Shown in pieces: positions 45,906 through 58,311 of a DNA stretch of 64,000 bases. The stretch covers positions 17,744,501 to 17,808,500 of the forward strand of contig BSBN01000888.1 of NCBI GenBank assembly GCA_027924645.1. Reading direction: 5' to 3'. Under the pieces are notes generated by a model. It did no database searches, had not been told where the DNA came from, and saw only the letters and a list, made by a program, of their open reading frames with translations. The number at the start of each line of letters is the position of its first letter. Within the stretch, counting starts at the first letter, position 1. This DNA comes from Cunninghamia lanceolata (Eukaryota > Streptophyta > Pinopsida > Cupressales > Cupressaceae). A program made the translations under genes and the position numbers.

Positions 45906-46502
45906 CCCCATCGTCATATTAGGAACGAAGTCCAATATTTGATTGCAATCAAGAGGATTCTTAGATATCTAAAAGGAATAGTTGAGTATGGTTTATGGTA
46001 TCCTAGAGATCATGATTTCTCTCTTCATGCATATACAGATGCGGATTGGGTAGGAGATGTGGATGACCGGAAGAGTACCAGTGGTGGAGCATTCTTTTTA
46101 GGGAAAAGATTGGTTTCTTAGCTAAGTAAGAAACAAGAGGCAATATCTCTATCCACTGCAGAAGAAGAATATATTACAATAGTAGGTAGTTGTACTCAAG
46201 TATTGTAGATGAAGAAAATGCTAAGAGACATCAGAGTGGGGTATGAGGAACCTATCACAATCTTCTATGATAATTCAAGTGCAATAAATATATCAAAAAA
46301 TCTAGTGTTGCATTCAAAGACAAAACATATATCCATCAAGTTTCACTTTTTGAAAGAGTAGGTGAAGAAGAATGAAGTCAGATTGGAGTTTGTACCCTCC
46401 AAGGATCAGATTGTAGACATTTTTACTAAACCTCTACCTAAGGACTCTTTTGAGTATCTCAGGGAGAAATTAGGGGTTTTTACCCCTCTAGTTCTAAATT
46501 AA
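45906..46502 (+). pseudogene. Copia RNase H, 5'-truncated
   Basis: It reads 'NEVQYLIAIKRILRYLKG', 'YTDADWVGDVDDRKSTSGGA', 'FFLGKRLVS', a stop, 'LSKKQEAISLSTAEEEYITI', a stop after 'TQVL', 'YDNSSAINISKN', 'HSKTKHISIKFHFL', and 'QIVDIFTKPLPKD', then TAA at 46500-46502. These are the standard copia RNase H motifs up to the conserved D.FTK end. The two TAG stops stand where Trp is conserved (S-W-L and L-W-M), so each is a single G-to-A change. It normally removes the RNA template after reverse transcription; this copy is dead. Confidence 0.92.
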
Positions 46503-46761
46503 GGTGCATTGATGTGCATCAGTTCGGTGGATCTCACAATCATATCTTGTGGTCCGGATTGATGATAAGATGCTGCTACTCAGGGAGAGAAGCCTGTATG
46601 ATTCTGAGTGATGCAAGTATGTGCCCTTTTCCATTAATGTCAAAGAGGGAGAGAAGACATGTGAATGGTTGTTGTTGATAGGGGGAGTTATGTCAATTAG
46701 TAAGAAGAAGTTCTTGTCTTGATGGTTAAAATAGTTTTTCACATCATATGTTGCCATCAAG

Positions 46762-46776
46762 GACAAAGGGGGAGAT
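46762..46776 (+). other. Polypurine tract of the copia element
   Basis: 'gacaaagggggagat' directly precedes the LTR start TGTTGC; a typical copia plus-strand primer. Confidence 0.8.
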
Positions 46777-48167
46777 TGTTGCAAGTATGGGCCTAACCAG
46801 TGTTGTCATTGACATCAACATACTCCTATTGCATTGATGTCAAGGATTGGATGAGTTGTGTGCTGAGGATATTGAGAAAATTAGTCTTATCACAAATAGA
46901 GAAGAATAGTGAAGACAATGAAGCTCTATGAAGTGAAGATCCTAGCTACGATGAAGATCAGAGGATGTGAATCAAAGGGTTTGTAGATATGTGTCTAAAG
47001 GTGATCCAGTAAAGATTTGAGACGTCCGCATGAAGATTTGAAGAAGTTATGGCGATATTAGTAAAACCATTTCTGGTAGATGTTCAGAGGTGACAGAGTG
47101 ACACAAATAGGTCCGGTGAGATCCAGAAATGCAATATCTTGTTCTGCAGATTTGGTCGAGTGTTTAGGAAGTCAATGTGAATTGACAACTCAATTGGTTC
47201 ATGGTTTAGAGGTCTACAAGCATCTATTTCAATATGAAAGTGATAACAGACTATGTTCTTGAGGTTCCAGATCAAGAAGAGAACGATTTCAGTAAGCAGA
47301 AGTAGTGTGGATGTTCTTGGTGATTTAGGCAAGCTTGTGGGGGTCTTTGGATTGTGTCTAGTTTCTGTTGGTGGTCCGCATTGAAGATGGAGCTCTAAAT
47401 TGAAGAATTACTTTCGGATGATAATTTTCTTCCTAAACTTGGCCGATTGGATGATTTACACATCTTGCAGATGATCTTGAAGTTGTTCTGCAAAGGTTGG
47501 CGTGTTCCTCAAAGAAGATTGAAGTCCTAGATATGTGTGGTCAACAATGTGGTGATTCGCATGAAGTCTTTTGTAATAAATCAAATTGTATTTGTTTTCT
47601 CTTTAATAAAATAAAGTGTGCTGACTTTGATGATTATCCCAAAGTCAATGCCTTGTATTAATAAGAGTTGTGAAGTCATTTAAAAAGTATCTTGGGGAAG
47701 ATGAGAGTGTGGTAGTGAGGAGAAGAGCAAAAAGTAGAGTAGAAGTATTGAGCTTAAATGGAACTGACTCAAGCATGATGAAGATGTTATTCTTCAGTTC
47801 AAGTATGTAATATTTATTATTCTATAGACAGTATATGTCCTATAGGCAGTGGGCCTCTTGTGAGTAGTGTGCTAGGGCAATGATCCCTAATTAGCATGTG
47901 CTATTTTGTTCTTCTTATTCTTTTAATAGAGAATACAATCTTGGGTTAGTCAGCTCGTGGTTTTTCCCTTCACCAGGTTTTCCACATTAAAATCTTGGTG
48001 TCATATATGTGTTAATATGTTTCTACTCTTGAACTATTGCATTATTTTTCCATGATTGATTTATCACTATGCTGCTAAATTACAAGAAGGATTTAAGTGG
48101 TTAATAAAAGAAAAGTTTGAGACAACTAATTCACCCCCCCTCTCAGTTGTCTATCTTGAAACTAACA
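46777..48167 (+). repeat. Copia 3' LTR (1,391 bp)
   Basis: Starts TGTTGCAAGTATGGG after the polypurine tract and ends ...CTTGAAACTAACA. The run 'ttcacccccc' followed by ctcagttgtct near the 3' end is shared with the LTR at 1-1302. The right flank is a GATTAGG-rich array. Confidence 0.85.
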
Positions 48168-48174
48168 TATATGT

Positions 48175-48440
48175 GATTATGGATGATTAGGGTATGGTTA
48201 GGGTTGCTGTTAGGATGACTTGGAAATGATTAGGATATGATTAGGGGTGAGATGATTAGGATGAATCTAAGTGAATAATGTGGTTAGAAAGGGTGATTAG
48301 GATGTGAAGGTGGAATGATGAAGATGAGTAGGATAAAAATTGATTAGAATGATGTTGATTGGATCACAAGGATGATGTGGGGTGATAAGGATGAATGTGT
48401 TGGGTGGAATGTTTGGAATGTTTGGAATGAGGGATGACTA
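48175..48440 (+). repeat. Cytosine-poor GATTAGG/GATGA array, left part
   Basis: Irregular repeats of gattagg, gatga and tggaatg with very few cytosines on the + strand. The same kind of sequence resumes at about 58880, on the other side of the inserted LTR element. Confidence 0.75.
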
Positions 48441-48477
48441 GGAGAATCTATTCCCTTTCTCTTCTTTATGCAACTAT

Positions 48478-48482
48478 GTCTT
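48478..48482 (+). repeat. Target-site duplication GTCTT, left
   Basis: GTCTT immediately before the LTR start at 48483; identical to 58307-58311. Confidence 0.9.
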
Positions 48483-51400
48483 TGTAGTGCCCCTCTGTAT
48501 TCACTTTGGCTTGTGTCAGGTAATTTGGTGAGAATACTTTTGGAGGAGGATATTAGAGCATCTTTGAGCAATGATGGCGGGAGATGGAGCCAACGGTTAA
48601 GATCTAAAACAAGAAGATGGTGACCAAGGAGGGAGGTGAGAAGCAAGTGCTAATTGAGGTATGTAATTTATTGAATAGATACCTTCATTATTACAATTAG
48701 ATGAGTTGGAACTATATTCATGAGATCTAAATAGATAACTTATCCTTAAGGTATTCTATAAAACAATTTCACATTTACCATACTTTCCTATGAGAGCATT
48801 TCCAACTATAATAATCAGTTATCAATACTTCCAGTGTGGCACACATTAGGAATCTGGTATAACGCCTTCCACCTGCATTAATTTAAAAGTTTCTAACATC
48901 TTTAGCAACTATCCACCTTGTTTTTATATAGGACATGTTTAATTTGGGCATAACGTATTTCACCTTACAATGTAGAGTAACTGTAAATTAGTTGTCTTCG
49001 GTTATGCATCGATGAATGTCCCTTCATTACTATTGGTTATTACGAACCCGTCGGTGGTTCCGATCAGCAAAACTCTCTTATTTAACCGTTCGGTTTATCT
49101 GGAGATCGGGGGATGGTAACTTGGGCAACACTTTCTTGGTAATAAATTAGAAAATAGATTTCAAGCGTTAGGAAGATCTGATAGGAGGGTTACAAAGAGA
49201 AGAAATAAGGGGGGATGCCACATATATCGGGGTGCAAATGCTCTAGTCACTTTTTTTTTGAAAACTCGGTGGGGGGAAATTTGGGTGCCAGGAAGCACTC
49301 TCTGTGGGAAGAGCTTATGTTACAGCCTTGTTGTGGATTTCTCCCTCTTTGTTCTTATATTTTTTGTATTGGAATCATATGGGCAAGCATCCAATATATA
49401 TGTTGCTACTAGAGATTGGAAGTTCGGGCCCCAAACCTTAAAGGGTTTCAAGACAACATTGAAGATTATTCAATTTTTTTTTCGTTTCTTGTTTCGGTTC
49501 CACAAGGCATTTTGTTTCCCATCCTTGCCATGAACCTTGCTTCTACGAAATTATCTTATTGCTAGTTTAGAGATTAGAGATCATTATTGGAGGGGTGGGA
49601 TTGCTTAAAATTTCATCATAGTGCAGTAGGTGGGTGAGATTAAACTCTCAATTTGTTGACAACCCATGGTGACTCAGATGAGCAACAAGAGAGAGGTATG
49701 TTTTTATGGTTACTTCCCCACCACACGATATTTAGAATTATTTTCTAGGTATTAATCTGATATGGTAGATTTTGTTCTTCTTTTGGTGTTGTTCGATAGA
49801 TTTGAGGTCTTAGTTTGATTTTAAATTGGCTCTTGAGTTACCTGTAATTGCCTTCTTCTATGATTGAATTTGTACTATGGCTGGAAGACTTCTAGAGTCC
49901 ACCCGATTTCATGTTGTATCAAATTTGGTATGTGGCATTCTATTAAATGATTCTTATGTCAAGTCTGAGTTTCATATTTAGCATGCATGCCTATGTTGCA
50001 TTGCCCAAAAGTTTTGAAATGTACCATACCTAATCTAAGCCTGAGGATTCTTTTATAATCAAGGAATTTTAGTAGTGTCGCTGCCGTTTCAAATATATAC
50101 GTCAAGATCCATTTTGTGTATTCCTGCAACTTATATTCCATGAAATAATTGACCTATGGATATCCTTACTCCATTCAAAAGCTTTCGTTATGGTCCATGT
50201 AGTCAAGTTAATAGCAAAGGTTGAGGATTTTGGCTTTACACCTATCAACCACATTTATTTGGAAATTCTAAAGTCTTACCAACAGATTCATATAATGTAT
50301 AATCTAGACAAACCGCACTGCCACAGTAAATACTGTATGTCCTTTTTTTAGAAGTTCGATTATCTTTTCCCAGTTTAACCTTCTCATCGTGTTGTTTACA
50401 TATTATTAAGGGCATCTTCTTTTAGAGTAGTTTGAAATTCATTATGAGATTAAACCTGGGATATTTTCATTAGTTAATTAACAATAGTAATTCTCCTTAA
50501 ACCCTTCGGCATCTTTTGAGGTGTTTTATGTTGCAACATTTCTAATCCAACCATTGGGATAACGTCCCAGATCTTGTACTAAAATTAGTTATTCTTTCTC
50601 TTTCTAATTTATACTCTTAATTCTTTGTGAGTATTTAGTGAAAATGCTTAATTATGAGCTTTCAGAACATTTAGTTGACAAGGGAGATGCTTGAGTTAAA
50701 CCTTGATTCCACTATATGCAGATTCCTGGTGCAAACCATGAGTGAATTATAGGAGAAGGTCTGATGACAATAATGGTGTGATCTTCACCTGTGACTATCA
50801 AATCTGGTTTAGAACATTCCTCGAGGTGCCAAGCATCTTGATCTTCTTTGTGATATGATAATCTTTAGGAAATTTAGCTGGGTTTGGTTTGAGTCATGGA
50901 GGTTAGCGTCTTTTGCTATATTCTCTTATCTAGAAAGAGGTGTGGAAACCGTGTGGAGCCATGGATTCCACAAGAAGTTTGGTTGTCCTGGTGCTTAATT
51001 AAATCCCATTTAGTTCTCCTTATACTTTGTCTATTTCAGAAACTCACTAATGATTGTTTTTTTTTTATTAGTAACTGAACAGTTTCTTTTGGAATCTATG
51101 TGGCTTTAGTTGGAAACTGAGCGGCCTTTCTATGTTTAAACTCTAATGTCTGAAAATGACATTACTCTATTATGCAGTGATAGATGCCTTTCTTTTGTTT
51201 TAACTTAGAGGCCTTTGATAGACTAGCTCAAGTAAGTCATGATATCAATATGATTTCATTCTTATATTAACATTAAAAGTAATTTATGATCTCTATGCTT
51301 TGAAGTTAGTCTGAATTAAACCTTATTATTGTTCATAGAGCATTAGAGATATGTGTATTAAATTTGGGCTTTGGCTACAAGAACAAGTTGCCAATAATTT

Positions 51401-51673
51401 GGTTTCCTATCCTTGATTGCACCAAAATCCTTTTAGAAACTGATATCATTCCTACCCTTTGGTAATATTTGCATACTTTAAGCTGTTCAATGTGTAGATA
51501 ATGTGTTGGATATCAATGCTGCCATGTTATCCCTAGAGATGTTTGTTAACTTGTTGTATCAACTATGTTATATTTGGTTATCATTATCTCTATAAAAATA
51601 AAAATTAAAAAAAATTCTGCCTTGTTTATGCTTTAGTTGACTTATCTCTAGGGTTGCATGGTGAGGCATTACA
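48483..51673 (+). repeat. 5' LTR of the LARD (3,191 bp)
   Basis: Starts TGTAGTGCCCCTCTG, ends GTGAGGCATTACA. In the first 720 bp I counted about 19 differences from the 3' LTR (about 2.6 percent), nearly all transitions; the insertion is much younger than the gypsy nest. Small ORFs inside (for example 49215-49412) are kept in both LTRs only because the LTRs are duplicates. Confidence 0.95.
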
Positions 51674-51675
51674 TC

Positions 51676-51691
51676 TAGTATCTGAGCCAAG
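51676..51691 (+). other. Primer binding site, initiator tRNA-Met type
   Basis: TAGTATCTGAGCCAAG lies 2 bp after the 5' LTR. It matches the plant initiator tRNA-Met complement (TGGTATCAGAGCCAAG, from knowledge) at 14 of 16 positions. Confidence 0.85.
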
Positions 51692-53002
51692 TTGCAGCAC
51701 TGGGATCTCTGGTTAATGTTGTTGCCCATGTCTAGTTATAGTAACTTCTCTTATGCATGTGCAGGTTCAGATTAATTAGCTAAGTTGGCATGTAGATTTC
51801 TTTTGTTTGACTAAAGGTGCATTAGGATAAGATGTTATTTTGTGTAGCTAGGTATTTAATCTATGTATTTGGAAGTAAATGTATGTGATTAAGTTTTGTA
51901 TTACATAATGTGATATGTTTTATTGGAAGGGCTATTTTTGTGGAATAAATAAGATGCTAGTGCATAGAACTAGGTATCTTCTCTGGAAAATTATGATGAC
52001 TATATTTGGTGTTTGAAAACCTTGTTTGCTAGGTGTATCTGAAAACCCATGAGGTAATGTCCTTCTCTTTTCTTACTATTGTATAAATAGAAAAGATTTA
52101 TGCATTGGATGTCTTGCATGTTGAAAATATGTGAATCCTTTGGTTCTGTGAGAATTCAAATAGCTTGTGATGAAGTAAGAGTTGTTGTGTTTAGGAAAGA
52201 CCTACATGAAGTGGTAAGAGTTAAGTAGAGGATCATTATTGTTATTTTGTGAATATGGAACTTGTGTATAATTTGTTAAGTGGAATTGTTAAGTAATTGT
52301 GATGATCATGACAGTGACTTTTAGCATTAGGTGGTATATGGAAAAGATGATTTAAAAAAAAGGGGGGTTATGGATAATATGAAATGATATGATCTTATAA
52401 AGGGAATCATAGTGGTTATGGAAATAAATGTACTTTTGGTATGTGATCCTTGGTAGTAATGAAAATTGTGTATGTAAATGCAAATCTTCCCCCTGTAAAT
52501 GTGAGGAACCAGTAACTGTGCATTGGTTGAGTGTTGTGAATACCCTATACATGCTTTGTGTGCCCATAAGATGGTGATACTGGGTACCCATCCATTTGGA
52601 ATGAGTGTATTTTGGTGTGGGTTTAACCATACCACAACGTGTGTTTGTATGTTTGTTACCTAATTAAGGGCCAACCCTTGTGTGGTTGAAAATATATATA
52701 TAAAAGAGTAGCCAAAAGTTAGATTCATAGATTCTCTTCTTTTGGTTCTCTAGTCCCTTAGTCTGTGAAGGGGTAGTAGCAGCCACAAAGTTCCTTGGGC
52801 GGAGTGAATAGCATACGCTTATGACGGCGCAGAGTGGTCCCTCACTCAACCGATCCTAAGGAAACATACTCACTACTTCGCCTTATGATGGATCAGGGTA
52901 CTTGATTCATATGTGTTAGCCTAAACCCCACAGTTTCTAAGCATTTGGATGATATTTCTTGGATGATCATTTACCTTGTCTTCATGAAAGGTATGATATG
53001 CC

Positions 53003-53135
53003 ACATGAGTTATCAGTTGGGGGCCGGGGTCTAGGACCTGCATGGACAACCCAACTGGAACTATGTGATGACATGAGTCGTCACTTAGGGGCCAGGGTCT
53101 AGGACCTGCGTGGGTAACCCAAGTGAGACCATGTG
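53003..53135 (+). repeat. 68-bp tandem duplication in the LARD interior
   Basis: 53003-53068 and 53071-53135 both contain 'acatgagt', 'ggggtctaggacctgc' or its variant 'agggtctaggacctgc', and a 'aacccaa' stretch. They lie in the GC-richer interior segment. Confidence 0.8.
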
Positions 53136-55105
53136 CCCCATGTATATTTTGAGGTCTAGCATGTGGAGGGAGATTTGTTACCCATGCTGAGATGATTCCA
53201 TATCTGCACATGTTCCGACATGATAGGTACGATGCCACACCCCCACTGATGTTCTGACACAGTGCTGGTGATGATGCCGTGTTGTTGTTGGTAGCGAGCT
53301 AGGCTCGAGGACATGATGCCATGTGCATAGACACGTGAAGGTGCACTATGAGATTGTGTTATAGCCTACTTGTGTGATGAGCGTAATGGGGTCTCACACA
53401 CTTGTAGAGGGATACTCATGTTTGCTTTCGATAGTGTTGGGTCGGTTAGCATATGAGTAGGTCCTAGCCATGTATACCTTTGGCTATGGTGAGTACCTAC
53501 GTGTGCCTTCTCCATGAGGTATCGCTATGCGGGATGTGTTCTGTGCATGCCTACTTCCGCGGAGCCACAGACACACTGCCATGCGGCATACGGCCAGTAC
53601 GTGCCTTCTCCAGCTGGCGTATGACCATGCCATGCTGAGATGTGATGCGGGATGTGGCTAAGGTGCACGTTCCATGCGGGCAGCCAAGGAGTGTGTGGGC
53701 CACTTGGTTAGTCCATGCCGCGTGATGACGCGATGTAGGGTGTAGCCGAGGAGTACACCTTGAGCCATGTGGATGGCATGTTCACTCTGCACTACATGAG
53801 GGCTACTGCTATAGCCTGACATTGTTCCCTCCTTCCTCGTTTGGTGGCTAGTATCTAGTCACATAATGTTGTACAGTGTACTTTCAAAGATTGAATATTT
53901 TTTTTATGGTTATTGATGATTTCCTATTGATTGTGAAGGCCGGCACTTTGTTTCTTTTTGATTGTGATGGTTTAGCCACACCTTGTGATCCTATTTGGTT
54001 GTAACCCTCATGGTTACATTTGACTTAATATTAAAATTGTGTGCATTTTTCTACTTTATTGTTGAAATTGAATTTTTATTTGATCTTTCTTATGACATTG
54101 GTGGCTAAACTAGTTTTTTTTTTCCTTATTGTTTCCGATGTCGGCCATGTGTCGTATTGTGATTCCTCTCCAAGGACATATAAGGTGGACTTGGTGAGTG
54201 TATACGAGGAAGCAGACACAGGGAACCTTGAGGATGGGGGTGTGTGAGGCTATTACACAGCTAGGACCCACTACCCACCTATGTGTGATGACTATCTCTT
54301 GGAGGCTAACTACCTTATACAATAAGAGATAGGTCATTGTGACTTGTTTGGATGGCTTCACCCTGTGAGTGTGGCCTAACACCAACAAGTTACTAAGAGT
54401 GAGGTATGGATTATGTGAGATGGATATTGGCTCTTGGCTCATGGGATTATGTATCATGGATTAGCATGTTGCTTTTCGGTATCCAGATGGACCCTTGTGT
54501 AGCCTTGTGATGTGAAATTCTGGTGATGTGAATTTGTGTGTATGTGAAAAATATATGTCAAATCATGGATATAGTACTTATGAAATGATAAAATGTGATG
54601 GAATTTGTATGGTACAATAATTATAGTGAAATGTCTTGCTTTAAATGATGGATATGTAATGGAAAATATGGGTCTTACATATAAAATATGTTGATATGTT
54701 ACATTCTAATCTACTGATCGCTTAATAGCAAATTGGTGGTGTATTTGAAATTAGATACTTTATATGTTATGATATGAGGATTTCTACTAGTTAGGATTAA
54801 AAAGTGCAAAGTTTTCTTTGTCCTAAGGAAATTGTTTGGATGGCAATGCTAACTTGTAAGGATTTGAGTGGTTTATGTACTATGGAGCCATTTTTGAAGT
54901 GTCAGTTTTGACTATGTTACTAATGTGACATTGAAAACTAGAAGGACAGACTATGGTTGAAATGAAGTATATAAGTTTATATTCTATAAATCCTTCCCAT
55001 AGGCAACTAGTGTCTATGATTTTATGAAATAAAACAGTTTGATGTTGTTACTAACATGTGATGTTTCCACCCCAGTTTGTGACTTCTAGGAGTAAGTCAA
55101 GTTTT

Positions 55106-55117
55106 AGGGGGGGAGGA
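55106..55117 (+). other. Polypurine tract of the LARD
   Basis: AGGGGGGGAGGA directly before the 3' LTR start TGTAGTGCC. Confidence 0.9.
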
Positions 55118-58100
55118 TGTAGTGCCCCTCTGTATTCACTTTGGCTTGTGTCAGGTAATTTGGTGAGAATACTTTTGGAGGAGGATATTAGAGCATCTTT
55201 GAGCAATGATGGCGGGAGATGGAGCCAATGGTTAAGATCTAAAACAAGAAGATGGTGACCAAGGAGGGAGGTGAGAAGAAAGTGCTAATTGAGGTATGTA
55301 ATTTATTGAATAGATACCTTCATTATTACAATTAGATGAGTTGGAACTATATTCATGAGATCTAAATAGATAACTTATCATTAAGGTATTCTGTAAAACA
55401 ATTTCACATTTACCATACTTTCCTACGAGAGCATTTCCAACTATAATAATTGGTTATCAATACTTCTAGTGTGGCACACATTAGGAATCTGGTATAACGC
55501 CTTCCACCTGCATTAATTTAAAAGTTTCTAACATCTTTAGCAACTATCCACCTTGTTTTTATATAGGACATGTTTAATTTGGGCATAACGTATTTCACCT
55601 TACAATGTAGACTAACTGTAAATTAGTTGTCTTTGGTTATGCATCGATGAATGTCCCTTCATTACTATTGGTTATTATGAACTCGTCGGTGGTTCCGATC
55701 AGCAAAACTCTCTTATCTAACCATTCAGTTTATTTGGAGATCGGGGGATGGTAACTTGGGCAACACTTTCTTGGTAATAAATCAGAAAATAGATTTCAAG
55801 CATTAGGAAGATCTGACAGGAGGGTTACAAAGAGAAGAAATAAGGGGGGATGCCACATATATCGGGGTGCAAATGCTCTAGTCACATTTTTTTTGAAAAC
55901 TCGGTGGGGGGAAATTTGGGTGCCAGGAAGCACTCTCTATGGGAAGAGCTTATGTTACAGCCTTGTTGTGGATTTCTCCCTCTTTGTTCTTATATTTTTT
56001 GTATTGGAATCATATGGGCAAGCATCCAATATATATGTTTCTACTAGAGATTGGAAGTTCGGGCCCCAAACCTTAAAGGGTTTCAAGACAACATTGAAGA
56101 TTATTTAGTTTTTTTTTCTTTTCTTGTTTCGGTTCCACAAGGCATTTTGTTTCCCATCCTTGCCATGAACCTTGCTTCTACGAAATTATCTTATTGCTAG
56201 ATTAGAGATTAGAGATCATTATTGGAGGGGTGGGATCGCTTAAAATTTCATCATAGTGCAGTAGGTGGGTGAGCTTAAACTCTCAATTTGTTGACAACCC
56301 ATGGTGACTCAGATGAGCAACAAGAGAGAGGTATGTTTTTATGGTTACTTCCCCACCACACGATATTTAGAATTATTTTCTGGGTATTAATCTGATATGG
56401 TAGATTTTGTTCTTCTTTTGGTGTTGTTCGATAGATTTGAGGTCTTAGTTTGATTTTAAATTGGCTCTTGAGTTACCTGTAATTGCCTTCTTCTATGATT
56501 GAATTTGTACTATGGCTGGAAGACTTCTAGAGTCCACCCGATTTTATGTTGTATCAAATTTGGTATGTGGCGTTCTGTCAAATGATTCTTATGTCAAGTC
56601 TGAGTTTCATATTTAGCATGCACGCCTATGTTGCATTGCCCAAAAGTTTTGAAATGTACCATACCTAATCTAAGCCTGAGGATTCTTTTATAATCAAAGA
56701 ATTTTAGTAGTGTCGCTACCGTTTCAAATATATACGTCAAGATCCATTTTGTGTATTCCTGCAACTTATATTCCATGAAATAATTGACCTATGGATATCC
56801 TTACTCCAATCCAAAGCTTTCCTTATGGTCCATGTAATCAAGTTAATAGCGAAGGTTGAGGATTTTGGCTTTACACCTATCAACCACATTTATTTGGAAA
56901 TTCTAAAGTCTTACCAACAGATTCATATAATGTATAATCTAGACAAACCGCACTGCCACAGTAAATACTGTATGTCCTATTTTTAGAAGTTTGATTATCT
57001 TTTCCCAGTTTAACCTTCTCGTTGTGTTGTTTACATATTATTAAGGGCATCTTCTTTTAGAGTAGTTTGAAATTCATTATGAGATTAAACTTGGGAAATT
57101 TTCATTAGTTAATTAACAATAGTAATTCCCCTTAAACCCTTCGACATCTTTCCAGGTGTTTTGTGTTGCAACATTTCTAATCCAACCATTGGGATAATGT
57201 CCCAGATCTTGTGCTGAAATTAGTTATTCTTTCTCTTTCTAATTTATACTCTGAATCCTTTGTGAGTATTTAGTGAAAACGCTTAATTATGAGCTTTGAG
57301 AACATTTAGTTGACAAGGGAGATGCTTGAGTTAAACCTTGATTCCACTATATGCAGATTCCTGGTGCAAACCATGAGTGAATTATAGGAGAAGGTCTAAT
57401 GACAATAACGGTGTGATCTTCACCTATGACTATCAAATCTATTTTAGAACATTCCTCGAGGTGCCAAGCATCTTGATCTTCTTCGTGATATTATAATCTT
57501 TAGGAAATTTAGCTGGGTTTGGTTTGAGTCATGGAGGTTAGCGTCTTTTGCTATATTCTCTTATCTAGAAAGAGGTGTGGAAACCATGTGGAGCCATGGC
57601 TTCCACAAGAAGTTTGGTTGTCCTAGTGCTTAATTAAATCCCGTTCAGTTCTCCTTATACTTTGTTTATTTGAGAAACTCACTAATGATTGTTTTTTTTA
57701 TTAGTAACTGAACAGTTTCTTTTGGAATCTATGCGGCCTTAGTTGGAAACTGAGCGGCCTTTCTATGTTTAAACTCTAATGTCTGAAAATGACATTACTC
57801 TATTATGCAGTGATAGATGCCTTTCTTTTGTTTTAACTTAGAGGCCTTTGATAGACTAGATCAAGTAAGTCGTGATATCAATATGATTTCATTCTTATAT
57901 TAACATTAAAAGTAATTTATGATCTCTGTGCTTTGAAGTTAGTCTGAATTAAACCTTATTATTGTTCATAGAGCATTAGAGATATGTGTATTAAATTTGG
58001 GCTTTGGCTGCAAGAACAAGTTGCCAGTAATTTGGTTTCCTATCCTTGATTGCACCAAAATCCTTTTAGAAACTGATATCATTCCTACCCTTTGGTAATA

Positions 58101-58306
58101 TTTGCATACTTTAAGCTATCCAATGTGTAGATAATGTGTTGGATATCAATGCTGCCATGTTATCCCTAGAGATGTTTATTAACTTGTTGTATCAACTATG
58201 TTATATTTGGTTATCATTATCTCTATAAAAATAAAAATTAAATTTTTTTTTGCCTTGTTTATGCTTTAGTTGACTTATCTCTAGGGTTGCATGGTGAGGC
58301 ATTACA
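55118..58306 (+). repeat. 3' LTR of the LARD (3,189 bp)
   Basis: Direct repeat of 48483-51673, ending in GTGAGGCATTACA and followed by GTCTT. Confidence 0.95.
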
Positions 58307-58311
58307 GTCTT
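58307..58311 (+). repeat. Target-site duplication GTCTT, right
   Basis: Follows the LTR end at 58306; identical to 48478-48482. Confidence 0.9.

Larger units (their letters stand above)
45906..48167 (+). mobile_element. 3' end of a Ty1/copia element: RNase H, polypurine tract, LTR
   Basis: The copia coding end is joined directly to unassigned DNA at about 45906, so gag to RT are missing. RNase H, polypurine tract and a complete 1,391-bp LTR follow in normal order. Confidence 0.85.
51674..55117 (+). other. Non-coding internal region of the LARD
   Basis: No open frame over about 105 codons and no recognisable gag, protease, RT, RNase H or integrase motif. Most is AT-rich, but about 53000-53850 is markedly richer in G and C with many CpG, and includes a 68-bp tandem duplication. 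The rest shows nothing recognisable. Confidence 0.8.
48483..58306 (+). mobile_element. Complete non-coding LTR retrotransposon (LARD type), 9,824 bp
   Basis: Two direct LTRs of 3,191 and 3,189 bp flank a 3,444-bp internal region. There is an initiator-tRNA-Met-type primer site after the 5' LTR, a G-rich polypurine tract before the 3' LTR, TG...CA ends and perfect GTCTT target duplications. The internal region has no gag or pol motif in any frame. This is the layout of a large retrotransposon derivative, which must borrow proteins from an autonomous partner. Because primer site and tract are intact in position, it probably moved as such rather than by decay of a coding element. The + direction is set by the order of primer site and polypurine tract. 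Confidence 0.92.

Noticed and set aside
1..48167. The copia LTRs at 1-1302 and 46777-48167 as the two ends of one element
   Set aside because: The first lacks a primer site after it and is followed by LINE; the two LTRs are also strongly diverged.
49215..56108. Near-identical small ORFs at 49215-49412 and 55850-56047 (also 49258 and 55893)
   Set aside because: They occupy matching places of the two LTRs of one element, so their similarity reflects LTR duplication, not selection on a protein.
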